Source of the DNA: Streptomyces alboflavus
Lineage (GTDB): Bacteria; Actinomycetota; Actinomycetes; Streptomycetales; Streptomycetaceae
Length of the DNA: 64,000 bases
Assembly (NCBI RefSeq): GCF_000716675.1
Contig: NZ_JNXT01000027.1
Span: forward strand, 42,335 to 106,334
Reading direction: 5' to 3'
Part shown: positions 9,134 to 18,111 of the stretch, in pieces
Layout: each line of letters opens with the position of its first letter
How positions within the stretch are numbered: position 1 is the first letter of the stretch
Translations under genes and position numbers: made by a program
The notes under the pieces: model-generated
Databases searched by the model: none
What the model saw: only the letters and a program-made list of their open reading frames with translations
What the model was told of the DNA's origin: nothing

Positions 9134-10450
9134 ATGCAGCACATCCTCATAGCCAACCGCGCCGCGATCGCGGTGCGTGCCGCTCAGACCTGCCGCGGCC
9201 TCGGCCTGCGGACGACCGCGCTTCGCGCCCGCACCGACACCCAGGCCGCGGTCCACGCCGCCGCGGCCGACCACGAGGTCGCCGTCGACGGGTGGGGTCT
9301 GCCCGACACCTACGACTCGTCCGCGCGCGTCCTCGACGCCGTGGACCGCAGCGGCGTCGACACCGTGTATCCGGGCTACGGCTCGCTCGCCGAGAACGCC
9401 GACTTCGTGGCCGGTCTCGAGGAGCGGGGTGTGACGTTCGTGGGGCCGTCGTCGGCGGCGCTGCGGCTCGCGGGCAGCAAGGCCGCGGCCGCCGAGGCCG
9501 CGCGCCGGCTCGGCGTACCGGTGCTGCCGCACGCCTCGGGCCGGGGCCGGGACGAGATACTCGCCCACGTCCGGGAGATGGGCCTGCCGGTCGTCCTCAA
9601 GCCGGAGTTCGGCTACGGGGGACAGGCGGTGCGCATCGCCCACACCGAGGCCGACGTCGAGCGGGCGGTCGCGGGGAGCACCGACGGGAGCCGTGACGGG
9701 GCGGCGGGGAGCCCCGACGGGGCAGCGGGGACTTCCTGGTACGTCGAGAAGTACCTGCCCGTGAACCAGGTCGTCGGGGTCACCCTCGCCGTGGACCACG
9801 AGGGCACCGTCCTTCCGCTCGGCGAGCGCGAGAGCCTGCTGGTGGCCGACGGCCTGAAGCTCCTGGAGGCGTCCCCCGTCGCGGGCGTCGACACGGAGGT
9901 GCTCGCGGCCATGCGGGCGGACGCGGCCCTGGTGGCCCGGGAGTTCGGGCTGACCAACGTCATGACGGTGGAGTTCATCGTCGGCCCGGACCGCTACTAC
10001 TTCCTGGAGGTCAACGGCCGGCTGCCGCTGGCCTACCAGATGTCGGAGAGCCAGCTCGGCACGGACCGCACGGATCTCACCGACCTCGTGGAACTCCAGC
10101 TCCGCATCGCCCGGGGCGAGCCCGTCTCCCCCGCCGCGCACCCCGTGGACCGGACGCGGCACTGCCTGGAGGCCCGGCTCTTCGTCCACCCGCAGGAGCT
10201 CGCCGACTTCCCGGACGTGGGCACGCTCGACCGGTTCGACCTTCCCGACGTCGACGGCGTCGCGTACGCCCGGTCGGTGGACCCCGCGCGTCCCGTCACC
10301 TACGAACTCATCCTCGCCCAGGCCCTGGCCACGGACACCTCACGTGCCGCCGCCGCCCGCCTGGTGCGCAAGGCCGTCGAGGGCAGCCGCGTGACGGGAC
10401 TGCGCTGCTACGTCGAGGAGATCACGCGGCGGCTCGACGCGGAGTGCTGA
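9134..10450 (+). CDS. Biotin-carboxylase-like ATP-grasp protein, probably not a carboxylase
   Basis: A 438-aa protein with the biotin carboxylase fold: N-terminal LIANRAAIAVRAAQ, VYPGYGSLAENADF, VGPSSAALRLAGSK, then an ATP-grasp domain with the two Mg-ligand Glu residues in TVEF and FLEVN. ACAGGAG lies upstream of the ATG. The biotin carboxylase signature normally reads N-T/P-R-x-Q-V-E-H; here it reads NGRLPLAYQ, so the residues lined up with the catalytic Glu and its neighbours are replaced. No biotin carrier domain is present or encoded nearby. The ATP-binding core looks intact, so a ligase activating a carboxylate, perhaps joining an amino acid to a phosphonate, is more plausible than CO2 fixation. 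That role is inferred. Confidence 0.85.
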   Translation: MQHILIANRAAIAVRAAQTCRGLGLRTTALRARTDTQAAVHAAAADHEVAVDGWGLPDTYDSSARVLDAVDRSGVDTVYPGYGSLAENADFVAGLEERGVTFVGPSSAALRLAGSKAAAAEAARRLGVPVLPHASGRGRDEILAHVREMGLPVVLKPEFGYGGQAVRIAHTEADVERAVAGSTDGSRDGAAGSPDGAAGTSWYVEKYLPVNQVVGVTLAVDHEGTVLPLGERESLLVADGLKLLEASPVAGVDTEVLAAMRADAALVAREFGLTNVMTVEFIVGPDRYYFLEVNGRLPLAYQMSESQLGTDRTDLTDLVELQLRIARGEPVSPAAHPVDRTRHCLEARLFVHPQELADFPDVGTLDRFDLPDVDGVAYARSVDPARPVTYELILAQALATDTSRAAAARLVRKAVEGSRVTGLRCYVEEITRRLDAEC

Positions 10451-10535
10451 GCACGGCCGCCGAATGCGGCGCCGAGCGCGGGGACCGATCAGAAGTGCTG
10501 CTGGGACAGCGGCTGAACACCAGGAGGAAATACCC

Positions 10536-11438
10536 ATGAGCCAAGGTCTTACCGTCGCTTTCCTCGGCATCGACGGCATCGGCAAGAGCACGCTGTGCCG
10601 CGCCTTCGAGGAGCGCGTGCGCGACAGCGGCCAGGAGGTGGTGACCGTCACCTGGCGGTCCGCCCTGGAGGAGACCGCGGGCCCCTGGCCCGCGGTGCCG
10701 CTCCAGCAGCTGTGGCTGGAGTCCTTCCGCACCCTGTACGGCGCGGGTCTGCGCGACGGCGAGCCGCTGGACATCCCCCGTGGCTACGACGACTGGCGCG
10801 ACCACGACTGGGAGCGTCATCTGGCCGCCGAGCCCGTCATGGGCAACAAGGCGTCGGGCGCCCTCGCGGCCGCGTTCGTGGAGATCGCGGGCAATGTGCT
10901 GCTCGCCTCCGAGGTGACCCGCAAGGCCTTGGCCAGGGGCGCGATCGTGGTCCAGGAGTCGTACCCCATCAAGCACGTCCTGAAGGAACTCGCGGTCGCC
11001 GAGCGGCTGGCCGCGGAAGGCGACTCCGGTGACGGCGGCGACCCGGCCGCCGCCGCGGTCGGCGAGCTGACCCGTACGCTGCGCGGCCTCCTCGACCTGG
11101 TCTTCGGCTCGTCGCTGCTCCGCCCCGACGTCGGCATCCTCGTCGACGGCCCGTCCTCGTACGCGTACCGCTGGCGCACCGCGCAGAACGGGGCGGTCGG
11201 CGCCCTGGAGGACTACGGGCCCGCGGGCGAGCGCAGCGAGGAGTCGTTCAGCCGGATGCAGGACGAGACGGCCAAGCTGTTCCGTGAGTACGCGGACTCC
11301 TGGGGCTGGATCGTGCACCAGGTCGACGACGGCGGCGTGGAGGCCAACACGGCCCGGGGCCTCGCTGCCCTGTGCGCCCACCCGGAGCTGGCCCGCCGCC
11401 TCGGCGCCCCGGAGCGACCCGGCGATGTGACTGCATGA
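10536..11438 (+). CDS. P-loop kinase-like protein (thymidylate kinase fold)
   Basis: A 300-aa protein opening with a Walker A motif, GIDGIGKST, as in thymidylate kinases, though longer than housekeeping Tmk (about 210 aa) and divergent afterwards. The start at 10536 is supported by CAGGAGGAAA immediately upstream; a longer in-frame extension lacks a ribosome site. It lies between the ATP-grasp gene and an MFS exporter and overlaps the exporter by 4 bp. Phosphonate clusters often encode kinases that mask or activate intermediates, so a small-molecule kinase or resistance role is possible. The substrate is unknown. Confidence 0.75.
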   Translation: MSQGLTVAFLGIDGIGKSTLCRAFEERVRDSGQEVVTVTWRSALEETAGPWPAVPLQQLWLESFRTLYGAGLRDGEPLDIPRGYDDWRDHDWERHLAAEPVMGNKASGALAAAFVEIAGNVLLASEVTRKALARGAIVVQESYPIKHVLKELAVAERLAAEGDSGDGGDPAAAAVGELTRTLRGLLDLVFGSSLLRPDVGILVDGPSSYAYRWRTAQNGAVGALEDYGPAGERSEESFSRMQDETAKLFREYADSWGWIVHQVDDGGVEANTARGLAALCAHPELARRLGAPERPGDVTA

Positions 11439-12775
11439 CGGCCCCGGAACCGGCCCTGGGGGCGGACTCGGGCCCGGCGCCGGGCCCGGTGCCGCGGGAC
11501 AGGCGGGTCCTGCGCGTCCTGATCACCTCGTCGATGTTCTCGAAGGTCGCGGACTGGCAGCTCGGCATCGTGATCCCGCTCGCGGTCCTCGCCGAGTCGG
11601 ACTCCGTCGCGCTGTCCCTCGTCTCCTTCGCGCTGCGCGGGGTCACCTACGTCGGCTCGCCGTTCCTCGGCTCGGTCATCGACCGCTTCGACAAGCGTCT
11701 GATCTTCGTGCTCGCGCAGCTCCAGCAGGCCCTCTGCCTGGTGTTCCTCGCGGCGACGCTGTCCAGCCAGGTGTCGGTGGCGGTGCTTGTGCTCCTTTCG
11801 GGCGTGGGCGGCGTGGCGAGCGCGATCACCGGCCAGTTCGTCCTGATCCCCAAGCTGATCAGCGCGCCCGGCAGGGCCGTGGCCGTGGCCAAGCTGAACT
11901 CCGCCATCGAGCTGTCGAAGGTCATCGGCCTGGTCCTCGGCGGCGTCGGCTTCACCTTGCTCGGGCCCGCCGCCGCCACGCTGTGCATCGCGCTCCTGTA
12001 CGTGGTCGCGGGCTGCGTCGCGATGCTGCTGCCCGCGGTCGCGGCGAGCCCGGAGAAGATCAACATCCGTCGCGACCTCGCGATCGGTTTCCGCTGGGTC
12101 GGCAAGCGCGAGATCCTGTGGCTCGTCGTGACCATGTCGATGACCAATCTGGCCATCGGGCAGCTGGAACCGGCGCTGATCACCGAGTTCGGCGATCAGG
12201 GCATGAACACCACCGTGATCTCCGCGGTGATGGCGATCGGCCTGCTCACGGGGGCCGGGGCGAGCCGGGTGGCCCCGCACTTCCTGCCGCTGTGGACTCC
12301 CGAACGGCGCATTCTGGTGTGCCAGTTGATCGGCTTCGCGGGACTCGCGCTGATCGCCGTACCGATTCTGCCCGTACGGGTCCTCGGCTTCATGGTGGAG
12401 TGTTTCGCCGTCGCCGTGAGCAACGTCGCGTCCATCACCTACCGCCAGGAGACCATCCCGTCCGACGTCGCGGGCCGCGCCAACGCCACGATCCGCATGT
12501 TCATCACGGGAGCCGCCCCCCTCTCCGGCTTCCTCTACGCCTGGGCCAGCCGCCTGGACGGCTACTGGTACTGGCTGCCGGCTCTCGGCCTGTGGGCCGC
12601 GGCCAACGTGATCTGGGCGGTGCACGTGCGGCGGGGCACGAGCACCCTCGGAGGGGGGACGCCGGAACGCCCCGAGACAGCGGCGGCTGAAGGAGTGGCA
12701 GAGGGAGTGGCAGAAGGAGTGGGCACGGGAGTGGCTGACGGAGTGGGAAAGGGAGGGGCACGTGGAGATCGTTGA
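11435..12775 (+). CDS. MFS transporter
   Basis: A 446-aa membrane protein with about 12 hydrophobic segments and major-facilitator features, such as SVIDRFDKR in the loop after the second or third helix. The ATG overlaps the preceding stop (ATGA). It most resembles drug-exporter-type MFS proteins and probably exports the phosphonate product or gives self-resistance. The C-terminal tail (about 12680-12770) is a low-complexity run of E/A/G-V repeats built from a short DNA repeat. The next gene starts within its last 14 bp. Confidence 0.85.
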   Translation: MTAPEPALGADSGPAPGPVPRDRRVLRVLITSSMFSKVADWQLGIVIPLAVLAESDSVALSLVSFALRGVTYVGSPFLGSVIDRFDKRLIFVLAQLQQALCLVFLAATLSSQVSVAVLVLLSGVGGVASAITGQFVLIPKLISAPGRAVAVAKLNSAIELSKVIGLVLGGVGFTLLGPAAATLCIALLYVVAGCVAMLLPAVAASPEKINIRRDLAIGFRWVGKREILWLVVTMSMTNLAIGQLEPALITEFGDQGMNTTVISAVMAIGLLTGAGASRVAPHFLPLWTPERRILVCQLIGFAGLALIAVPILPVRVLGFMVECFAVAVSNVASITYRQETIPSDVAGRANATIRMFITGAAPLSGFLYAWASRLDGYWYWLPALGLWAAANVIWAVHVRRGTSTLGGGTPERPETAAAEGVAEGVAEGVGTGVADGVGKGGARGDR

Positions 12776-13793
12776 GCAGGACCACCTCGTCATCGCCACG
12801 GTGGACCGGGCGGAGGCGGAGAGCCACGCCTGGAAAGCGGCGGGGGCGGGGGCGGACGGGCCGCCGATCGACATCGTGCGGCTCGCCGAGTCCGACGTCG
12901 ACCCTTCCGGGGCCGTCGACGCGGACCTGGCCGCCCTGGGGTTCGTGGCCCGCCCGAAGTGGCTGAACTGGTGCGCCCCCGTCCAGGAGTCCCGGGCCGC
13001 CTTCGAGGCGGCGCTCTCCGGCACCGAGCGGCGCAACATCCGCCTCGGCACCCGCTTCGTCCACGACGAGGAGCTGCGGCTCGATGTCCGCGTGGGCCTG
13101 ACCGAGGATCTCGTGGACGAGTTCCTGGTCCTGTACGAGCAGCAGATCGCCGGTATGCCGCGGGGGCAGAACTTCGCGCGGCGCGGCAGGGACCGGCTGC
13201 TCGCGGGCGCCGACGAGCACGTCAGCGTCTGCGTCACCACGCGCGACGGTGCCATGCTGGTCGGTTCCCTGTGGTGGATCCGCCCCGAGGACTCGGTGCT
13301 CCAGATGCGCTACTCCGCGTCGGCCGCGGACGCCCGGTCCGGCCGGGTGATGCGGGCGGCGTACGCGGAGGCTCTCCAGTTCGCCCGTGAACAGGGCCTG
13401 GCATACGCCTCGTTGGGCAACGACCCCTCGCTCTTCGGCCATGTCGTCCAGCCGGGCCTCTTCAACTTCAAGACCCGCTTCGGCTTCGCACCCGTCCCCG
13501 CGCAGGTGCTCACGCCGAAGCTCGGCGGCGGCTTCGTGGACAAGTTCCTCACCCTGCGGTCGCTGTCGGACCCGGCCCTTGTGGTGACGTGGGGGCGGCA
13601 CGAGGGTGCGACTCCGACGTGGCCCGAGGTCGGGGCCGCGGGGCCGGGGCACGATCTGCTGATTCTGTCCGGGGCCGACGGCGGGGACCGGGCCGGTCGG
13701 GTGGCGGAGGCCGACGGCGGCGTGGAGGCGGAGCTCGCGGGACGCTTCCGCACGGAGGGGTTCCGGCGGACGCGGGTGGTGGCGGTCCCGTAG
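12762..13793 (+). CDS. FemAB/GNAT-like acyl- or aminoacyl-transferase
   Basis: A 343-aa protein beginning with GTG, with GGGAAAGGGAGGGG upstream inside the transporter's end. The central part (about residues 80-260) has the GNAT/FemAB pattern, including the stretch VGSLWWIRPEDSVLQMRYSA and a final FNFKTRFGF, typical of FemAB-like transferases. In dehydrophos biosynthesis the C-terminal part of DhpH, a Fem/GNAT-like domain, uses aminoacyl-tRNA to attach an amino acid to an aminophosphonate; a comparable role here is an inference from context. Simple acetylation for self-protection is the main alternative. Confidence 0.7.
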   Translation: MEIVEQDHLVIATVDRAEAESHAWKAAGAGADGPPIDIVRLAESDVDPSGAVDADLAALGFVARPKWLNWCAPVQESRAAFEAALSGTERRNIRLGTRFVHDEELRLDVRVGLTEDLVDEFLVLYEQQIAGMPRGQNFARRGRDRLLAGADEHVSVCVTTRDGAMLVGSLWWIRPEDSVLQMRYSASAADARSGRVMRAAYAEALQFAREQGLAYASLGNDPSLFGHVVQPGLFNFKTRFGFAPVPAQVLTPKLGGGFVDKFLTLRSLSDPALVVTWGRHEGATPTWPEVGAAGPGHDLLILSGADGGDRAGRVAEADGGVEAELAGRFRTEGFRRTRVVAVP

Positions 13794-13936
13794 CTCACGA
13801 TCGGGGTCGGCGCGAAGTTCCTGGCGCTCGCCGGTCACATTCCCGCGACGCGGTGCGTCATGGCGGTGACGGGCCGCACCGGCCCGGCCGGGAGCGGGAT
13901 CGCGCCGGCGCACTCGTTCGCAGAGGAGCCCATCTG

Positions 13937-14284
13937 ATGTCCACCGCCCACATCGTCGTCACCCTCGTCGCCGCCGCCATGACCGGCTTCTCCGCTGCGT
14001 CCGTCTTCCTGCGGGCCAAGTGGGTCGTCGAGCCCATGGCCGACTACGGCATTCCGATGGCGTGGCTGCCGTGGCTGGGGGCGGCCAAGGCGGCGGGGGC
14101 GCTCGGGCTCGTGGCCGGGCTGTTCCTGCCGGTGGTGGGGGCCGCGGCCGGAATCGGGCTCGTCCTGTACTTCGCCGGTGCCGTCGTCGCCGTGGTCCGG
14201 GCGCGCTGGTACGCCCACATTCCCTTCCCGCTGGTGTACGCCGCTCCGGTCGTCGGTGCGCTGGCGCTGGGGCTTGCCGCCTGA
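13937..14284 (+). CDS. DoxX-like small membrane protein
   Basis: A 115-aa protein with four predicted transmembrane segments and the DoxX-like arrangement (FSAASVFLRAKWV, WLPWLGAAKAAGALGLV, GLVLYFAGAVVAVVRAR). AGAGGAG lies upstream of the ATG. It is separated from the preceding transferase gene by about 140 bp, so it may not belong to the phosphonate operon. Members of this family have no firm biochemical role; some associate with redox stress. It is the last gene before a convergent terminator. Confidence 0.75.
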   Translation: MSTAHIVVTLVAAAMTGFSAASVFLRAKWVVEPMADYGIPMAWLPWLGAAKAAGALGLVAGLFLPVVGAAAGIGLVLYFAGAVVAVVRARWYAHIPFPLVYAAPVVGALALGLAA

Positions 14285-14351
14285 ACGGGCCTTTCGCCTT
14301 CAGGCCGTCAGCAGTGGTGTGTCTGTGGTTGTTCGTGGGCCGGTGCCGGCC

Positions 14352-14379
14352 CGCGCCCGCCGCCGGAGCGGCGGGCGCG
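14352..14379. terminator. Perfect 12-bp hairpin between convergent operons
   Basis: CGCGCCCGCCGC (14352-14363) and its exact reverse complement (14368-14379) are separated by the tetraloop CGGA. It sits between the stop of the DoxX-like gene and the stop of the luxC fusion on the other strand. There is no T-run on either side, as is common for Streptomyces terminators. It probably serves both strands. Confidence 0.7.
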
Positions 14380-14386
14380 GGAGTTC

Positions 14387-16945
14387 CTAGTGGCTCGGCT
14401 GCGGTTCGGTGGGACGGCCGGTGGCCGCGGGGCGGCGGTCGATGATGTTGCGGAGTTTTCCGCTGGTGGCGCCGCGTTCGAAGTGGGCGCTGTCGATGAC
14501 GTGGACCTCGACGTCGGCCATGCGGGCCTCCTCGACGGCGTTGCGCAGTTCGGGGTAGTGCGTGAGGAAGTGGCGGCGGGCGGTGGCGGGGTCCGGGGCG
14601 TGGCGGTGGTCCAGGCGGATCGTCAGGCGCTCCTGTTCCAGGCCTTCGGAGAGGACCAGCTGGAGTTCGCCCGCGTACCCGAAGGCCTCGGCGGCGACGC
14701 GGGTCAGGTGCTGGTGGCTGATGAAGAAGGCGCCGACGCGTGCGGTGTCGCCGTAGCGGCCGAGGAGCTCGAAGCGGGGCGTCTGCCTGCCGCAGGCGCA
14801 GGGGCCGGGGATCCAGCGGCCCAGGTCGCCCGTCTCGTAGCGGTCGAGTCGCTGGCCGAGGCGGGTCCTGGGGGTGAAGACCAGGCGGCCCGGCTCGTCC
14901 GCGGGGGCGGGGCCGTCCGCCGCGCGGTCGAGGATCTCCAGGTCGAGCTGGGTGGTGAAGAGGTGGTGGACGGCCCCGGTGGCGTGGTCGCACTGGTAGC
15001 CCATGGGGCCGAGGTCGTTGCTGCCGTAGATCGCGGAGCGGACCACCTTGACGCCGAACTCGTCGTGCAGAACCCGTCGTTGGGCGTCGGTGAGGTGGGC
15101 GCCGCCGTAGAAGACCTTCTCCACGCGGCCGTGATCGCGCAGCCGCTCGCCCTCGGCGGCGAACAGCTGGAGGAGGTAGGAGGGGGCTCCGAACAGGGTG
15201 TTGACCCGGTAGCGGATCAGGGCGTCGGCGACCGCCTCGAAGTCGGCGTGGACCCCGTAGGGGATCTGGGTGGCGGCAAGGCGCTCCAGGATGTCGAAGA
15301 AGCTGGTGAAGCTGCCGTACATCTGGCCCGGCATGAAGAGGTTCGCCGCCCGGTCGTGGCGAGGGTCGAAGCCCGCCGCGAGGAGACCCTCGCCGGCGGC
15401 GCGCATCTGGGCGTCGTAGTCGTCCCAGGTGTAGACCCAGGTCGCGGGGCCGCTGGTGCTGCCGCCGCTGCGGACGTACAGCTGCGCGTGGTCGGGGTGG
15501 ACGGAGTCGAGGGCGGCGAGCGCGTCGGACTTGGTCGTCAGGGGGCCCTCGGGGGCGGGGAGCCGGGGACCGGGGGCGGTCAGGTCGTCGAGGCAGCCGT
15601 CGGTGGCGAAGCGTTCGTCGGCCTGGAGGCTGACGCGGCGGCTGTAGCGCTGCAGGGCGTACACGCCGTCGTGCGGCTCGCCGGAGTAGCTGTCGAGCTG
15701 GCCGCCGGGGGCGGTGACGCGCAGGGCGCCCGCGCCGAAGAACGTCCTGGCGAGTTCGGCGGTGTCGGGCCGGTCGGCGGCCAGGCCCACGGTCTGGAGG
15801 TAGCGGCGCATGGGGTGCAGGACGGCCGGGATGTCCTTGCGGGGCAGGGGTTTGACCCACACGCTGCGGAACAGCGGCGAGGCGCGCAGGGCGGAGCGGG
15901 TGTCGGCGATGATCCGCCAGGAGCCGTCGGGGGCGGCGATCACGCGGGTCAGGCCGAGGTGTTCCTCCAGTTCGGCCACGATCTCGGTGTTGGTGATCTC
16001 CGCTTGTTCGGCGAGGCCGAGGTCGGGTGCGGGGGTGCGGGCGGAGGCCTCGGACAGGGCGGGGGCGAAGCGCTCGGCGAAGGCGAACACCTCGTCGGTG
16101 TCGTCGGTGTCGAGGTAGATCACCTGCGGGCTTGAGCAGGCCTGCTGTTCCATGCGGCACACGTCGTCGGCGAGTGCCCGCAGGGTGTCGGGCCGCGCCC
16201 ACGCGTCGGCGGTCAGATACGCGAAGGAGATCTTGTGGCCCCACTCCACGAGGCGGCAGCCGGGCGGGACATGGGCGGCCACCCCCTCGACCGCGGCCTC
16301 GCCTCCCCACACGGCCACCGCGTCGGCCGCCCCGCACAGCAGCCGCAGCCAGTCGGTGCGGCCGGAGCCGAAGCGCAGCACGACCGTGTACGCCCCGATC
16401 AGGCCCGTCGGGTCGCAGTCGGCGAGCGCGGCGAGGAGCTCGTGCGTGAACAGGCCGTCCGAGCCGGGGACCTTCACCACGTTGACGTTGCCGGCCAGGA
16501 GGCCCTCGACGACGGTCAGGGCGCCGACGGTGGGCGCGTTGCCCGGCGCGATGTGGACCACCAGGCCGACCGGCGCCCAGGTCTCGAAGGTGAGCCTGCG
16601 GGGGTCGGGGCGGGTGAGCCGGTCGGGGCGTACGTCACCGAGCTCGGCGCGCAGTTTGCGTTCCAGGCCCTCCCGGCCCAGGAACGAGGTCAGGACGGCG
16701 AAGGCCGCGTCCGCCTCGTCCGTGGACTTGCCCGCGGCGTACAGGAGTTGGGCGAGTTTCGCCCGGGTCGGATGGTCCGCGGTGTCCAGGACGCGGGCGA
16801 GGCGGTCGCAGGCCTCGATCACGACGTCGGTGGGCAGCGGGCGGCGCAGGGCGTCGATCACGAGGTCCGGCAGGCCGGGAAGGCGGCGGGCCGCCTCGGC
16901 GTCGTCGATCCGGGTTCCCTGCCAGAGGTGGTTCAGCTCGCTCAC
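14387..16945 (-). CDS. luxC: LuxC-type acyl reductase fused to a PaaK-like AMP ligase
   Basis: An 852-aa fusion. Residues about 1-400 form a LuxC aldehyde-dehydrogenase-like acyl reductase with the signature EQQACSSPQ, catalytic Cys270. Residues about 440-850 form a phenylacetate-CoA ligase/CapK-type adenylating domain with the phosphate loop RSGGSTSG (about 490-497), GAPSYLLQL, FYGGAHLT, YGSNDLG and a C-terminal ACGRQTPRFELLGR segment. LuxC reduces a thioester to an aldehyde with NADPH; the fused ligase could activate the acid. GTG at 16945 overlaps the luxE stop by 4 bp. LuxC and such ligases are normally separate proteins, so the fusion suggests channelling of an acyl group. No luciferase genes are present, so bioluminescence is not implied. 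Confidence 0.88.
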   Translation of the reverse strand: MSELNHLWQGTRIDDAEAARRLPGLPDLVIDALRRPLPTDVVIEACDRLARVLDTADHPTRAKLAQLLYAAGKSTDEADAAFAVLTSFLGREGLERKLRAELGDVRPDRLTRPDPRRLTFETWAPVGLVVHIAPGNAPTVGALTVVEGLLAGNVNVVKVPGSDGLFTHELLAALADCDPTGLIGAYTVVLRFGSGRTDWLRLLCGAADAVAVWGGEAAVEGVAAHVPPGCRLVEWGHKISFAYLTADAWARPDTLRALADDVCRMEQQACSSPQVIYLDTDDTDEVFAFAERFAPALSEASARTPAPDLGLAEQAEITNTEIVAELEEHLGLTRVIAAPDGSWRIIADTRSALRASPLFRSVWVKPLPRKDIPAVLHPMRRYLQTVGLAADRPDTAELARTFFGAGALRVTAPGGQLDSYSGEPHDGVYALQRYSRRVSLQADERFATDGCLDDLTAPGPRLPAPEGPLTTKSDALAALDSVHPDHAQLYVRSGGSTSGPATWVYTWDDYDAQMRAAGEGLLAAGFDPRHDRAANLFMPGQMYGSFTSFFDILERLAATQIPYGVHADFEAVADALIRYRVNTLFGAPSYLLQLFAAEGERLRDHGRVEKVFYGGAHLTDAQRRVLHDEFGVKVVRSAIYGSNDLGPMGYQCDHATGAVHHLFTTQLDLEILDRAADGPAPADEPGRLVFTPRTRLGQRLDRYETGDLGRWIPGPCACGRQTPRFELLGRYGDTARVGAFFISHQHLTRVAAEAFGYAGELQLVLSEGLEQERLTIRLDHRHAPDPATARRHFLTHYPELRNAVEEARMADVEVHVIDSAHFERGATSGKLRNIIDRRPAATGRPTEPQPSH

Positions 16946-18111
16946 GCGGCTGCTCCCTTCATGAGTTCGGCGGCGGCGACGGCGCAGCTGCGGTTCTTGC
17001 CGGTGCCTGCCCGGCCGTGGATGGTGAAGTAGGGGGTGTCGATGCCGCAGCCGCACTCCGAGCCCGGGTACTGGGACACCAGGTCGCCCATCAGGACGCT
17101 GTGCACGGGGGCCGACGTCATGTGCGGTGCCAGGAAGTGCGGATAGCCCTGCTCCCCGTACGGCAGGACCTGCCGGGTGCGTACGTCGCGGACGAACAGC
17201 CGGGACCAGACGGGCACATGGAAGCGGTGACGGGCGCACTCGGTGTAGGGGACGCTGTGTTCCACCGAGCCGTAGCCGTCCCTGACCCGGTCGGCCGGTA
17301 TGCCCAACTGCTCCTCGACGAGCGCGTGCAGCTCCTCCTTGCCGATCTGCTGGTCGGCGTGGCCCTTCCAGCCGCCGCCGAGCAGCACCAGGGAGTCGGC
17401 GGGAAGGCGCAGGGGCGGCACGCCGCGCGCGCGGAGCTGCTTGAGGGTGAAGTACAGGAAGGACGGGAAGCCGAACATGCGCACCGGCAGCCCTTCCTCG
17501 GCGTACCGGACCAGGGTGTCGACGCAGCCGAACGGGTCGAAGGCGTGGTCGGTGCCGTTGTGGCGCAGGGCGTGGAAGACGCCCTTGGCCGGGGCGAAGT
17601 CGCAGAAGTAGTGCGTGGTGAACGCGGTGCCCCGGGATGCGCCGGGCGCTGGTTCGTAGCCGAAGACGAGGTAGTTGACCGGCTGGTCGGGGGTGATCCA
17701 GCCGTAGTGGTCGAAGATGCGGGCGACCATGCGCTGGCCGGCCCGGATCGACCAGGTGTCGAAGAACATCTGCGAGCGCTGGCCCGTGGTGCCCGAGGAG
17801 GTCAGGTGCAGCACCACGTCCTCGCGCGGGATCGACAACACCTCGTGCTGCTTCAGGAAGTTGGCGTGCAGGTAGGGCAGGTCCGCGGCGTCGGCAGCGG
17901 TGGTCAGCGGTGTACGCGGCCGGGACCGCCACAGCCGGCCGAAGAACGGTGAGCGCTCCGCGTGCCAGGCGTTGGCCTCGTTCAGGGCCTCGGTGAACAG
18001 GGCGTCGGTGGCGGCGGGGGCGAGGTAGGGCTCGGTGAGGTCGCCCAGGCGCTGGACGGCGGACAGGGCGGACCCGTCGGGGACGTCGAGGGGGGCCAGA
18101 TGCGGATTCAC
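16942..18111 (-). CDS. luxE: LuxE-type acyl-protein synthetase
   Basis: A 389-aa protein of the LuxE family, which activates a carboxylic acid as acyl-AMP and passes it through its own Cys to LuxC. Seen: phosphate-binding loop LTSSGTTGQRSQ near residues 103-113, LLGGGWKGH near the middle and the YGSVEHSVPY adenylate motif. GTG at 18111 overlaps the upstream GNAT gene's stop by 4 bp and its own stop overlaps the luxC start. With the downstream LuxC fusion it forms a probable acid-to-aldehyde reductase complex for an unknown acid. Confidence 0.88.
   Translation of the reverse strand: MNPHLAPLDVPDGSALSAVQRLGDLTEPYLAPAATDALFTEALNEANAWHAERSPFFGRLWRSRPRTPLTTAADAADLPYLHANFLKQHEVLSIPREDVVLHLTSSGTTGQRSQMFFDTWSIRAGQRMVARIFDHYGWITPDQPVNYLVFGYEPAPGASRGTAFTTHYFCDFAPAKGVFHALRHNGTDHAFDPFGCVDTLVRYAEEGLPVRMFGFPSFLYFTLKQLRARGVPPLRLPADSLVLLGGGWKGHADQQIGKEELHALVEEQLGIPADRVRDGYGSVEHSVPYTECARHRFHVPVWSRLFVRDVRTRQVLPYGEQGYPHFLAPHMTSAPVHSVLMGDLVSQYPGSECGCGIDTPYFTIHGRAGTGKNRSCAVAAAELMKGAAA

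Noticed and set aside
3904..9156. A 1750-aa open frame on the minus strand opposite the NRPS gene
   Set aside because: Its composition is Arg/Gly/Pro-rich without motifs, typical of antisense frames in high-GC DNA, while the plus strand has clear domains.
9134..10450. Acetyl- or propionyl-CoA carboxylase subunit
   Set aside because: The carboxylation motif is replaced and no biotin carrier or carboxyltransferase gene is nearby.
10536..11438. Housekeeping thymidylate kinase
   Set aside because: Too long and divergent beyond the P-loop, and placed inside a biosynthetic operon.
14390..16135. Long plus-strand frame across the luxC fusion
   Set aside because: Low-complexity Gly/Ala/Val/Arg composition, no motifs; the minus strand encodes LuxC and the ligase.
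14387..18111. Bioluminescence operon
   Set aside because: LuxC and LuxE homologues occur without luxA, luxB or luxD; the context is natural-product-like.
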